A stretch of DNA of 64,000 nt from Paenibacillus barcinonensis. GTDB taxonomy: Bacteria > Bacillota > Bacilli > Paenibacillales > Paenibacillaceae. A program made the translations under genes and the position numbers. The stretch spans positions 186,001 through 250,000 of the forward strand of contig NZ_QJSW01000005.1 in NCBI RefSeq assembly GCF_003217495.1, in the 5' to 3' direction. Within the stretch, counting starts at the first letter, position 1, and every line of letters starts with the position of its first letter. The notes under the pieces are model-generated. The model was not told where the DNA came from, searched no databases, and worked only from the letters and a program-made list of their open reading frames with translations. Shown one piece after another: positions 15,690 to 24,279 of this stretch.

Positions 15690-17765
15690 ATGGTGGATTT
15701 TTTCATGTTTTTTGCAAAAGCAAGGCAACGTCTGATCAACATGTCTTTTCGAGTTAAATTACCTTTAATGATCAGTATTCTTGTGTGTATGGTACTCACC
15801 ATAACAGCTTTACTGTGTTACAAGGTAGCGGAAGGCATTACCCAGAATAAAAGTAAGGATGAAATTCATGCCAATTCGGATCGAATTGGAGCAGGATTGC
15901 TTACCTCACTGAATATGGCGGAACAGGCCGCATTTCTGATGACAAAACATAAGGACTTCGAGCAATTGCTTTCCATTCGCAGTGAGAATGAAGCTCAGGA
16001 GATTGACGCATTTCTGAATGAACATCAAGGACTGGTTGATGAAGCTAACAACATATTGGCCCAAAGCCTCGAAGGCATCGAAGGCGCGGTAGTGCTTATG
16101 CTGATTGATCGGAATGGTAAGGTTATTGCAGCGAATGAGCCGAAAGCAGTGGGAGGCGATCGTTCTGACCGGGCTTATTTTAAAGAAACGATTCAGGGAC
16201 GTCAGGTGATCAGCGAAGGCATTATTTCCAAGACGCTCGGTACACTGGGTACAGTTTTTTCTTCCCCGATGTATGATGAGAACCAACAAGTCAATGGGGT
16301 GCTGATTGCCACCATTTCGACTTCTTTTTTTGTGAATCAGCTACAGAACGTCAAGATTAATGATGAAGGCAAAGTCGTTGTTCTGGACCGGGTGGGCAAA
16401 GTGATGTATCATTCGGCAGACCAAGGTTTGTTAGGGAAACCGCTCGAATCGGGGGAGTATCAGTCTCTTGTCGATCTGGCTCCAAGTGAAGCATTGCAGC
16501 AAGGGGAGTTAAGCGATGATGAGAAGGTTGTATTTTATTCCAAAATTCCGCAGTCGGATTGGACCATCATTGTTGAGGATTCCTACGTCGATGTGAATAA
16601 GCCATTAAAAAGTATGGCGAATAAAATGTATATCGTGTTATTCACTTCAATTGTTTTTTCGGTGATCGTGGGTATTCTGCTATCACGGGTGATGACCAGA
16701 CCGGTCTCTGCCATTACAACGTTGTTCAAGCAGTTGGCCGGGGGAGATTTGACCGTGCAGGCGACAGGGAAATACAGCGGAGAATTCCGGGAACTGGCAG
16801 ACAGCTTCAATACGATGGCGGAAGGCAACAGACAGCTCATTGCCAGCATGAATAGTTCGATCCATGTCTTGAAAACAAGCACGGTGGAGCTGGATCGGTC
16901 TGCACAACAGACGTCGGCAACGATTAACGATACAACAGCAACTACGCTGGAGATATCACGGGCGATGGAATCACAGGCGAATGATACCGAGGCCATTGTG
17001 GATAAATTCATGAACGTGGGCGGCAAAATCGTCAAGGTGAACGAGATGTCACAATCCGTCATGGCTCAGGCTGATGAAATTACAGATGCATTCAGAAATA
17101 ATCATGAAGTCATTGATGCACTTATCGCGGTCAATGATCGGAATGAAGCCGAGGTGAATAACATTTCGCAAATCACCGTTCAGCTCGCAGAGAGCTCTAT
17201 CGGCATTCAACAGATTACGAGTACGATTGCCGAGATTGCCAAACAGACCAAGCTGCTTGCACTGAATGCATCGATTGAGGCGGCAAGAGCAGGCGAGCAG
17301 GGACGGGGCTTTGCTGTTGTAGCTTCCGAGATACGCAAGCTCGCGGAGCAGACAACGGCTCAGTCCGAAGACATTAACCGGATCGTGATGCAGACCATTG
17401 GACATGTCGAGCAAAATAATCAGAGTGTTCAGGCCATCGAAGCGATTGCGGACCAGCATAAGAGCAGTGTTGTGCAGACGAAGGAAACCTTTCAATTTGT
17501 TACTCGCAGTATGCAGCAGATGATGAACCAGGTACAGGCTATTGCGGACGAGATTGAGTCCATTGAACGGGATAAAGACGATGTGCTCGGTGCTGCACAG
17601 AGCTTGTCGGCTTCAGGCGAGGAAGTATCTGCATCTATTGAAGAAGTGACCGCCACGATGGAGGAGCAATCCGCAATGACGGAGCATCTGGCCGAACTGG
17701 TGCAGACGATCGACACGCTGACCAAGCAGTTGGCTGAGGAATCTGCAAGATTTAAAACCAGTTAA
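15690..17765 (+). CDS. Methyl-accepting chemotaxis protein
   Basis: A chemoreceptor of about 691 aa. A first membrane helix ([17 protein letters not shown]) is followed by an extracellular sensor of about 270 residues with dCache/PAS-like pattern ([16 protein letters not shown], then [24 protein letters not shown]), a second membrane helix ([20 protein letters not shown]), a HAMP linker beginning [20 protein letters not shown], and a long coiled-coil signalling domain with the conserved hairpin tip ([20 protein letters not shown]). The frame is open to an ATG at 15651 without a ribosome site; ATG 15690 follows AGAGG and ATG 15705 follows GGTGG, so the exact start is uncertain. Ligand unknown. 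It is a single gene flanked by terminators. Confidence 0.92.
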   Translation: MVDFFMFFAKARQRLINMSFRVKLPLMISILVCMVLTITALLCYKVAEGITQNKSKDEIHANSDRIGAGLLTSLNMAEQAAFLMTKHKDFEQLLSIRSENEAQEIDAFLNEHQGLVDEANNILAQSLEGIEGAVVLMLIDRNGKVIAANEPKAVGGDRSDRAYFKETIQGRQVISEGIISKTLGTLGTVFSSPMYDENQQVNGVLIATISTSFFVNQLQNVKINDEGKVVVLDRVGKVMYHSADQGLLGKPLESGEYQSLVDLAPSEALQQGELSDDEKVVFYSKIPQSDWTIIVEDSYVDVNKPLKSMANKMYIVLFTSIVFSVIVGILLSRVMTRPVSAITTLFKQLAGGDLTVQATGKYSGEFRELADSFNTMAEGNRQLIASMNSSIHVLKTSTVELDRSAQQTSATINDTTATTLEISRAMESQANDTEAIVDKFMNVGGKIVKVNEMSQSVMAQADEITDAFRNNHEVIDALIAVNDRNEAEVNNISQITVQLAESSIGIQQITSTIAEIAKQTKLLALNASIEAARAGEQGRGFAVVASEIRKLAEQTTAQSEDINRIVMQTIGHVEQNNQSVQAIEAIADQHKSSVVQTKETFQFVTRSMQQMMNQVQAIADEIESIERDKDDVLGAAQSLSASGEEVSASIEEVTATMEEQSAMTEHLAELVQTIDTLTKQLAEESARFKTS

Positions 17766-17888
17766 TAGGGAATAACGTAAGGGTTTAAGGAATGTTAATG
17801 TAAGGATTTATATAAGAAATAATATGACTGTCACAGGATTAAACCTCAAACCTTCCAGGGTAAATTAATCCTTTCAAAGATTGTTATT

Positions 17889-17932
17889 GAACCTCCTATT
17901 CAAGCATGTTGAGTGGGAGGTTTCTTTATTTT
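17889..17932. terminator. Terminator between the chemoreceptor and a lipoprotein gene
   Basis: AACCTCC and GGGAGGTT arms with an inner ATTCAA / TTGAGT pairing, then TTTCTTTATTTT; the hairpin lies between convergent genes. Confidence 0.8.
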
Positions 17933-19008
17933 GACACAGGCTCCGATATGAGCGTGAAGTTATTGATAAAACCTTCTTTTTGCAGAAAAATAGTCTCAAT
18001 CTCGCTTGTTCTCATATCGTAATGATAAATGCCGCGCTCTGTATTGCCGTTCCCCTTTTCCCCGAGAAAATAAAATCCATTACCTTCCTTATCTAGAAAC
18101 AACTCGCTGCTGGCCTTGATTGGAAGCTGTAGTTCTTTGCGCTGTCCTGTCTTCAGATCGACCAGACTATAGCCGATGGGCAATTTATTAATATGTTTGG
18201 CAGTGGCTATAAGCATCTGATTGCCTCTTGTGGATAAGGTGAGAATTTGTTCATCTTTAAGTGTAATGATTGGGCGGGTTTGCTTCGTTACGGGATTAAT
18301 TTCAATAATGGTATGACTGGGTGGAACCATCGGTTTTTGGGTCTGATTTGATTTTTCCATCTGTTCGTACTGTTCTTCCTCGGAGTATTGGATGGCGTAT
18401 GCTTCCTCTGTTTCGGGATCATACGAAATGTCCCAGGTGGTCGTGTCTGAATCTTGCTCATTTAATATCGAGATTTTTTGTGTTGCTTTATCCAGAAACA
18501 TGACTTTTACAGGGCGTTCTCCTTTTTGCACAGCAGCCATCATTAGTGTATTCTCAGTAGCATCCGGGATAATGGCATTAATTGCAAATAAATTAGAGCT
18601 TAGCTGCTTCGCCTGCCGTGTTTTCATATCATAGGCGAATAACTCGTCCCCTTTATTTTTGCCTTCACCTGAATAATAGGTAGTGTCTTCAGCCAACGAA
18701 ACTACGGTCAAGGGATATTGAGAGTTATATGGCAAGTCAGTCATTTTGTTGAGCGTTTTGGACTGTAATTCGTACGTATAGACATTCATTTTCATTCCAT
18801 CATTGGAATCTGTCCCATTGACGTATTCGGTGTTGGTGATGGAGAGGTACTCATGGGTCTGCACTACGCCAAATCTGGTTGAGAGGGGTGAATTAACAGA
18901 TGGGCTTTGAGTGTTACTTCTGGTATCGTTGTTGCTGCATCCTGAAATAAGGAGGAGTGAGAGCAAAAATATAGAGACTGGGGTTTTACATGCTAAATAG
19001 TTCACCAT
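17926..19008 (-). CDS. Lipoprotein with beta-propeller-like repeats
   Basis: A 360-aa exported lipoprotein. The signal peptide ends in the lipobox LISGC (Cys about 24), followed by a short Ser/Asn/Thr-rich tether. The rest shows repeated strand blocks of 40-50 residues, for example LVDLKTGQRKELQLPI and IYHYDMRTSEIETIFLQKEG, in the style of WD40/TolB-like propellers. No catalytic motif is visible. It is a single gene between two hairpin terminators. Function unknown; ligand or protein binding outside the membrane is the likely role. Confidence 0.75.
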   Translation of the reverse strand: MVNYLACKTPVSIFLLSLLLISGCSNNDTRSNTQSPSVNSPLSTRFGVVQTHEYLSITNTEYVNGTDSNDGMKMNVYTYELQSKTLNKMTDLPYNSQYPLTVVSLAEDTTYYSGEGKNKGDELFAYDMKTRQAKQLSSNLFAINAIIPDATENTLMMAAVQKGERPVKVMFLDKATQKISILNEQDSDTTTWDISYDPETEEAYAIQYSEEEQYEQMEKSNQTQKPMVPPSHTIIEINPVTKQTRPIITLKDEQILTLSTRGNQMLIATAKHINKLPIGYSLVDLKTGQRKELQLPIKASSELFLDKEGNGFYFLGEKGNGNTERGIYHYDMRTSEIETIFLQKEGFINNFTLISEPVSK

Positions 19009-19205
19009 GATTTACCGACCTTTATATTTGATATGTATATCTGATAATTTCACTATGTCCCTGCCAACGGGTAAGGTTTCTGTATATTGATAATTAGGGG
19101 GTGTCTTATAGTTAAATAACGCTACAAATGAGAGAAAGTTTGTTGTTATAGATCATATCAAAGGGATTGTATAGATGATCTGTAAGAAATATGTATCGAA
19201 ATGCT

Positions 19206-19244
19206 AAAAACCTCCCTTCTCACAAATGCGAATATGGGAGGTTT
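19206..19244 (-). terminator. Terminator downstream of the HesB-like gene
   Basis: AAACCTCCC and GGGAGGTTT arms; read on the minus strand the hairpin ends in a T run (GGTTTTTAGC), fitting the gene at 19269-19631. Confidence 0.8.
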
Positions 19245-19268
19245 AAGGAGCTGTACATGGCAAGGCAA

Positions 19269-19631
19269 TTATCCCACGAACCATTCATTAGACTCCGATT
19301 TCACAGCAGCCGAATCTCTCAGATCAACGACTTTTATGTTATTTCCGTAATTCCTTGAATCACTGCTTAGATGAAACAACGGGAAGCTATTAACGAATTG
19401 AAGATTTAAACCAGACTCGAAGTACATCTGCTGCTGCTTATTTATGACAAATGGAAGCTTCCCTGCCTGAATAGACACATCATCACTGTCCCGTTCATTT
19501 AAAATGAGAAGCACCGCAATTCCGTCATCGCTGCATCCATCGGTATCATAAAATAATTTAAAATAACCCGGCTGATCTCTCAGCAGTTTGACAAGTCTTG
19601 CTTCTGCCTGCGGACTCACTTGAAGCATCAT
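19269..19631 (-). CDS. HesB/YneR-like (iron-sulfur biogenesis fold) protein
   Basis: A 120-aa protein. The frame is open to a TTG at 19658, but the ATG at 19631 (or the adjacent one at 19628) begins the usual MMLQVSPQAEARLVKLLR start of this fold, with AGAGGAG upstream at a long spacing. The core KLFYDTDGCSDDGIAVLLIL resembles HesB/YneR proteins, where a DTEGCGC-type motif is common. Here only one cysteine remains (GCSDDG), so classical Fe-S scaffolding is doubtful. It is monocistronic and divergent from the lacI-type gene. Confidence 0.7.
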   Translation of the reverse strand: MMLQVSPQAEARLVKLLRDQPGYFKLFYDTDGCSDDGIAVLLILNERDSDDVSIQAGKLPFVINKQQQMYFESGLNLQFVNSFPLFHLSSDSRNYGNNIKVVDLRDSAAVKSESNEWFVG

Positions 19632-19850
19632 GACTTCGTTCACACTCCTCTTCTCCAATGAATTCGCTTACAATTTTAATATATGGACCTGAGCAGGGGG
19701 TTAGAAGTAAAATAAAGGAAGTTCATACATGTAATATGAAAATATTTACAACGAATGTTTGTACCCAAACCTTGCGGATGAAATGCATTACATCGTCATA
19801 TCTTATCTGGTATGATAAGCAGGAATATAGAGAAAAAGGAAGGTTCCCCT

Positions 19851-20879
19851 ATGACATCAATCACCATATATGACATCGCGAAGGAAGCAAACGTATCTGT
19901 CTCGACCGTCTCCAGGGTGTTGAATGACACAGCCCCTGTTCGTGCAAGCACGAGGGAGAAGATTATGTCGATTATTGAAAAACATCAGTTTCAGCCCAAT
20001 GCGCAGGCGCGCAGTCTGATCAAGAAAGAAACAGGCACCATCGCGATCATTTTGCCTGATATTACGAATCCCTTCTTCCCAGAAGTGTTCTGGGGTGCAG
20101 AGAATGAGGCACGTGGTCTCGGGTACACGTTCTTCTTGTGCAACACGGCGGGGGATTACAATCGGGAATCTGAATATCTGTCTATGCTTCGAGAGAAACG
20201 GGTGGATGGCATTATCTTTCTCGGCGGTCGTATTAACCTGCAAGTATGCCCGGATAACATGGCACAGGAATTAATGGATATGGGCAGACATATGCCGATT
20301 GTGCTTGTAAATGGTAACATTGCCAAGGGTGGATTCCACCGTGTGTATACAGATGAGGGCGCAGGTGCGGCGATGGCTGCCGAACATCTACTTGAGCTTG
20401 GACACAGAGAAATCGCTTTCGTCGGCGGTTTGAAGGAATTGTCCACGACAATGGTCAAGGTGAAGGCGGTACAGAAGAAATTACGCGAGCATGGACTCGA
20501 AATACCGAAAGAACGTCAGCTGCTTGGAAGCTTCTCCATCGAAGACGGTAAGCGTGAAATGTCCAAGCTGTTGGATCGGGACAATCCGCCAACAGCCGTA
20601 ATCTGTGTTAACGACAATACAGCGATTGGTGCGATCAAATCAACGATTGAGCATGGGCTGTCCATTCCGAAGGACATCTCGATTATTGGCTTTGATGATA
20701 CGCCACTGGCGACAGCTGTTATACCGGAACTGACAACCATCTCCCAGAATACGTATCAGCTGGGCAAGCAGGCCGTGGATGTACTCCATGATCTCATTAA
20801 TCAAGGCAAACCGAAGAAACAGATCATTCTGCAGCCTGAGCTGATTGTACGCCAGAGCACAGGACCTGTGGCCAAGTGA
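19851..20879 (+). CDS. LacI family transcriptional regulator
   Basis: A 342-aa LacI/GalR regulator. The ATG at 19851 follows AAGGAAGG and starts the family N-terminus TSITIYDIAKEANVSVSTVS; an upstream ATG at 19812 is not needed. Residues 5-50 are the helix-turn-helix and hinge (RVLNDTAPVRASTREKI), followed by a periplasmic-binding-protein-like sensor with PDITNPFFPE, TDEGAGAAMAAEHL and ISIIGFDDTPLA. It stands just upstream of a promoter carrying two palindromic sites and a sugar importer with glycosidases, so it is very likely the repressor of that locus, with a galactan-derived sugar as inducer. Confidence 0.93.
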   Translation: MTSITIYDIAKEANVSVSTVSRVLNDTAPVRASTREKIMSIIEKHQFQPNAQARSLIKKETGTIAIILPDITNPFFPEVFWGAENEARGLGYTFFLCNTAGDYNRESEYLSMLREKRVDGIIFLGGRINLQVCPDNMAQELMDMGRHMPIVLVNGNIAKGGFHRVYTDEGAGAAMAAEHLLELGHREIAFVGGLKELSTTMVKVKAVQKKLREHGLEIPKERQLLGSFSIEDGKREMSKLLDRDNPPTAVICVNDNTAIGAIKSTIEHGLSIPKDISIIGFDDTPLATAVIPELTTISQNTYQLGKQAVDVLHDLINQGKPKKQIILQPELIVRQSTGPVAK

Positions 20880-20896
20880 AGCAAGTATGGTGTGAA

Positions 20897-20934
20897 AGAA
20901 AGCGTTGACATTCACTTGAAGGCTGAAATATAAT
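20897..20934 (+). promoter_or_regulatory. Promoter with overlapping cre-like site
   Basis: TTGACA (20905-20910) and TATAAT (20929-20934) are separated by 18 bases, a near-ideal sigma-A promoter. The 14 bases 20897-20910 match the catabolite-response consensus TGWAANCGNTNWCA at 13 positions and overlap the -35 box, so CcpA repression by blocking polymerase is plausible. Confidence 0.8.
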
Positions 20935-20945
20935 GAAGGTGCCAA

Positions 20946-20977
20946 TGAAACCCCTTTCATAAATGGAACGGGTTTTA
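20946..20977 (+). promoter_or_regulatory. LacI-type operator, imperfect copy
   Basis: The half-site TGAAACCCCTTTCA is followed by an imperfect inverted partner ending ACGGGTTTTA. It repeats the perfect operator 14 bases downstream and starts right after the predicted transcription start. Confidence 0.7.
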
Positions 20978-20990
20978 TATTTAAGGTTAA

Positions 20991-21018
20991 TGAAACCCAT
21001 TTCATGAAATGGGTTTCA
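20991..21018 (+). promoter_or_regulatory. LacI-type operator, perfect 28-base palindrome
   Basis: TGAAACCCATTTCA is followed immediately by its exact reverse complement TGAAATGGGTTTCA. Position between promoter and first importer gene makes it a good repressor site for the neighbouring LacI protein. Confidence 0.85.
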
Positions 21019-21059
21019 CAAAACGGTCATCCATTCATTAGTTTAAGGGGGCGTAACGT

Positions 21060-22322
21060 ATGAGAAGAAGTTTAAAATTCATTTCGTTATTAATGTTGGT
21101 TGTTGTCATGGGTCTGACTGCTTGCAGTAACGGAAGCAAGGGTGCTTCGGGCGGGGGCAAAATAGACCTGAGCATGACCATCTGGGGCTCGGAAGATGAG
21201 AAGAAAATCTATCAGGAACGATTGGATATTGTGAAAAAGACGTACCCGGATATCAACGTGAAGCTAAATGTCGTTGCAGGTGATTATGACCAGAAGGTAC
21301 AAACGATGATTGCCGGAGGCACCGCACCTGACATTATGATGATTGCCGAGAACTATCAGGCGTACGCCGCCAAAAATCAAATTATTCCGCTGGATGACAT
21401 GATTAAAGCAAACAACGTGAATATGTCTGAGCGTTATTCTGACGATATTGCCAATCTGATGAAATACGATGGCAAGCAATACGGAATGCCGGACCGGGCA
21501 GGGGCGATGGTTCTCTTTTATAACAAAGACCTGTTCGATAAAGCTGGCGTAGCTTATCCAACCAAAGAATGGACACAGGAAGACCTGATGGCCGCTGCTC
21601 AGAAGCTGACTGTGAAGGAGAATGGCAAAACAGTGCAGTGGGGTTACTACCCGGGCAGCTGGTGGCCGCAGTGGATGCAGTTGATCTACCAGAACGGCGG
21701 CTCCTTGTTTGATGAGAACGGCAAGCCAACCTTTAACACAGAGCCAGTGCGTAAAGCGTTGCAGTTCATGAATGATCTGACGTTCACACATGGTGCCGGA
21801 CCAACACCAACCGAGATTGCGGATATGGGGAACATAGGTGCCGACCCGCTCTTTGCACAAGGCAAAATTGCGATGGAGACCACAGGCTTCTGGAACATTG
21901 GTTCACTGGCTAAGGTACAAGGCATCAACTGGGATATCTCTCCAATCTGGGGCGAGACCAACGCCTTCTTTAACGGATTTACAATTACGAATGCATCCAA
22001 ACACAAAGAAGAGGCCTTCAAAATCATTGAAGCTCTGACTACACCTGAAGCTCAGATGCCAATGATCAAAGCCGGACAGGACGCACCAGCTACTAAAGCA
22101 GGCTTGTCCAGTGAAGAATTCCTGAATGCGGAATATGGCGGCAAAAAGATTAACATGGCTGCTTTCAGCGAATCAAAAATCTATGCGGAGCCGTTCAATC
22201 CACAGTGGAATGAAATGATGAAGCTGATTAATGACAAGCTGGGCGTATACTTCAACAACAAAGCATCGCTGGATGATACAGTAACGGGAATCCAGAGCGG
22301 ACTGGAACGACTCTATAAGTAA
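21060..22322 (+). CDS. ABC importer sugar-binding lipoprotein
   Basis: A 420-aa solute-binding protein of the family 1 (MalE-like) type, with signal peptide and lipobox LTAC (Cys22). Domains follow the family order: WGSEDEKKIYQERLDIVKKTYPDI, AGGTAPDIMMIAENYQAYAAK, a hinge with WTQEDLMAAAQKLT, and the late NGFTITNASKHKEEAFKIIEAL. It binds an oligosaccharide outside the membrane and delivers it to the two permeases encoded next. It is the first gene of the LacI-controlled operon. Glycosidases downstream suggest a galactose- or arabinose-containing ligand. Confidence 0.93.
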   Translation: MRRSLKFISLLMLVVVMGLTACSNGSKGASGGGKIDLSMTIWGSEDEKKIYQERLDIVKKTYPDINVKLNVVAGDYDQKVQTMIAGGTAPDIMMIAENYQAYAAKNQIIPLDDMIKANNVNMSERYSDDIANLMKYDGKQYGMPDRAGAMVLFYNKDLFDKAGVAYPTKEWTQEDLMAAAQKLTVKENGKTVQWGYYPGSWWPQWMQLIYQNGGSLFDENGKPTFNTEPVRKALQFMNDLTFTHGAGPTPTEIADMGNIGADPLFAQGKIAMETTGFWNIGSLAKVQGINWDISPIWGETNAFFNGFTITNASKHKEEAFKIIEALTTPEAQMPMIKAGQDAPATKAGLSSEEFLNAEYGGKKINMAAFSESKIYAEPFNPQWNEMMKLINDKLGVYFNNKASLDDTVTGIQSGLERLYK

Positions 22323-22367
22323 ACGACTTTTGAACATCATGTACAAATAGCATCGACAGGAGGACAG

Positions 22368-22424
22368 ATGGAATTCGGCACCAAGGCGGATTTCATCTGC
22401 TCTCTGCGTCATGGGAGGGCTTAA
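22368..22424 (+). CDS. Possible 18-codon leader peptide
   Basis: ATG at 22368 follows CAGGAGGACAG, the strongest ribosome site in this gap. The frame ends with TAA at 22422-22424, one base before the GTG start of the permease gene, which could couple translation. The peptide (MEFGTKADFICSLRHGRA) shows no known motif. It may be only a relic of a ribosome site; hence low confidence. Confidence 0.35.
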   Translation: MEFGTKADFICSLRHGRA

Positions 22425-22425
22425 C

Positions 22426-23313
22426 GTGAAAAAAAAGGACGGGAAATGGTTTTATCTCTTCATCTCGCCTTGGCTGGTCGGATTTCTGGGATTGACCCTG
22501 GGGCCGATCCTGTTTTCCATCTACATGAGCTTTACGAACTGGGATCTGTTCCAGTCCCCTGAATTTATCGGTATCGACAACTACAAAACGTTGCTGACAG
22601 ATGACCCGATCTTCTGGAAATCGGTAGGAAATACGTTCTTCTATGCCCTGATATCCATTCCACTGGGCATGTCGATCTCGCTCTGGATCGCATATTATCT
22701 GAACAAAAAGCTCAAGGGAATAACGTTCTTCCGTATTCTGTTCTACCTGCCGTCCGTCGTACCGGTCGTTGCAAGCTCCTTGCTGTTTATCCACCTGCTT
22801 GCACCGACAGAAGGTCTGATTAACCAGACTCTGGCTCTCTTTGGTATTCAGGGGCCATCCTGGCTACTGGATCCGAATTGGGTGAAGCCGGCTCTGATCC
22901 TGATGTCCCTGTGGGGAGTCGGTGGCGGAGTTGTCCTGCTGCTTGCCGGGATGAAGGGCATTCCGCAGGAGCTGTATGAGGCTGCAGCCATTGATGGAGC
23001 GAAGAGCAGTCAGTCCTTTTTCCATATTACGTTCCCGATGCTCACACCCGTCATTTTCTTTAATCTCGTAACCGGTATGATCGGGGCGTTACAGACCTTC
23101 GCGCAGGTATTTATCGTTACAGCCGGGGGACCCGACAATGCCAGTCAGATGGTGGTGCCATACCTGTTCCAGAACGCCTTCCAGTTCTACAAGATGGGAT
23201 ACGCATCGGCCATTGCCTGGGTGCTGTTTATCATCATCATGGCGCTCACATTAGTTGTATTCCGTTCATCGGCGCTATGGGTGCATTACGAGGAGGGAAA
23301 AGCAAATGAGTAA
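22426..23313 (+). CDS. ABC importer permease, MalF type
   Basis: A 295-aa permease with six membrane helices. The GTG at 22426 has GGGAGGG seven bases upstream and begins MKKKDGKWFYLFISPWLVGF, the usual start of this family; I prefer it to ATG 22411. The coupling loop EAAAIDGAKSSQSFFHITFPML (EAA motif) contacts the ATPase. No ATPase gene is present in the locus, so it probably uses a shared MsmX-like ATPase encoded elsewhere. Confidence 0.93.
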   Translation: MKKKDGKWFYLFISPWLVGFLGLTLGPILFSIYMSFTNWDLFQSPEFIGIDNYKTLLTDDPIFWKSVGNTFFYALISIPLGMSISLWIAYYLNKKLKGITFFRILFYLPSVVPVVASSLLFIHLLAPTEGLINQTLALFGIQGPSWLLDPNWVKPALILMSLWGVGGGVVLLLAGMKGIPQELYEAAAIDGAKSSQSFFHITFPMLTPVIFFNLVTGMIGALQTFAQVFIVTAGGPDNASQMVVPYLFQNAFQFYKMGYASAIAWVLFIIIMALTLVVFRSSALWVHYEEGKANE

Positions 23314-24151
23314 TCCATCGGCTGTAGAGAAGACGATATCTTATATTTTTCTGATTTTGGTCGGGGTGCTGCTTGCTTCGCCTTTCCTGTACATGGTCTC
23401 AATTGCGCTTGCAAGTGACGCGACAACCGTCAAATCAGCATTTACATTTGTTCCGAAGGAATTCCAGTGGTCCAATTTCTATACCATTTTTACGCATAAC
23501 AATCTGGGCACATATCTGAAAAACTCAGTCATTATCACCGTATTTACGATTATCGGTTCTGTCTTGTCCGCATCGGTCGTATCCTACGGGTTCGCTCGTA
23601 TCAAGGCCAAGGGCAGCCGTTTCCTGTTTGTCGTTCTGCTGAGCACGATGATGATTCCGGGGGAAGTGACGATGGTACCGCAGTTTATCATCTTCCGTCA
23701 CCTGGATTGGATTAATACATTTTACCCGCTGATTGTACCAAGCTTTTTTGCCGGAGCGTTTAACGTGTTCCTGATTCGTCAATTTGTAATGAGTATACCC
23801 AAGTCGTTGGATGAGGCAGCGATGATTGACGGCATGGGGCATCCAGGCATCTATTGGAAAATTATTATGCCGCTCACCTATCCGATTCTGGCAGCGATTG
23901 CGATCTTTTCGTTCTCCTATAACTGGGGGAACTTCATGGGACCGCTCATCTATATCAATGATCCAGAGAAAATGCCGCTGGCGTTAGGGGTTCAATTGCT
24001 GACAACGGTTGGTGGAGGACAAATGCCGCCATGGAATCTGGTGATGGTCGCTTCCTTGTTCCTTACCATTCCGATGGTGCTGGTATATCTGTTTGGACAG
24101 CGTTATGTATACGAGGCCAATATTAGCGGAGGCAGCAGCGGTATTAAGTAA
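23306..24151 (+). CDS. ABC importer permease, MalG type
   Basis: A 281-aa partner permease. The ATG at 23306 follows GAGGAGGGAAAAG and overlaps the previous gene by 8 bases. Six hydrophobic segments are visible, with the EAA loop DEAAMIDGMGHPGIYWKIIMPL near residue 190. Together with the preceding permease it forms the membrane channel of the sugar importer. The C-terminus YVYEANISGGSSGIK is typical of this group. Confidence 0.93.
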   Translation: MSNPSAVEKTISYIFLILVGVLLASPFLYMVSIALASDATTVKSAFTFVPKEFQWSNFYTIFTHNNLGTYLKNSVIITVFTIIGSVLSASVVSYGFARIKAKGSRFLFVVLLSTMMIPGEVTMVPQFIIFRHLDWINTFYPLIVPSFFAGAFNVFLIRQFVMSIPKSLDEAAMIDGMGHPGIYWKIIMPLTYPILAAIAIFSFSYNWGNFMGPLIYINDPEKMPLALGVQLLTTVGGGQMPPWNLVMVASLFLTIPMVLVYLFGQRYVYEANISGGSSGIK

Positions 24152-24279
24152 AGAGGTATGCAGCATGAAGCCATTTTGCCTTGCAGAGTAAGTATCAGGA
24201 AGGATCAGCATTTTAGCTATAGGCTATGAGCTATAACGGGTGTCAACTATCGTGCATGGGAAAGGAATGTGTTTAGAGC

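Noticed and set aside
19658..19873. 71-codon plus-strand frame before the LacI gene
   Set aside because: It overlaps the LacI start region in another frame and has no ribosome site.
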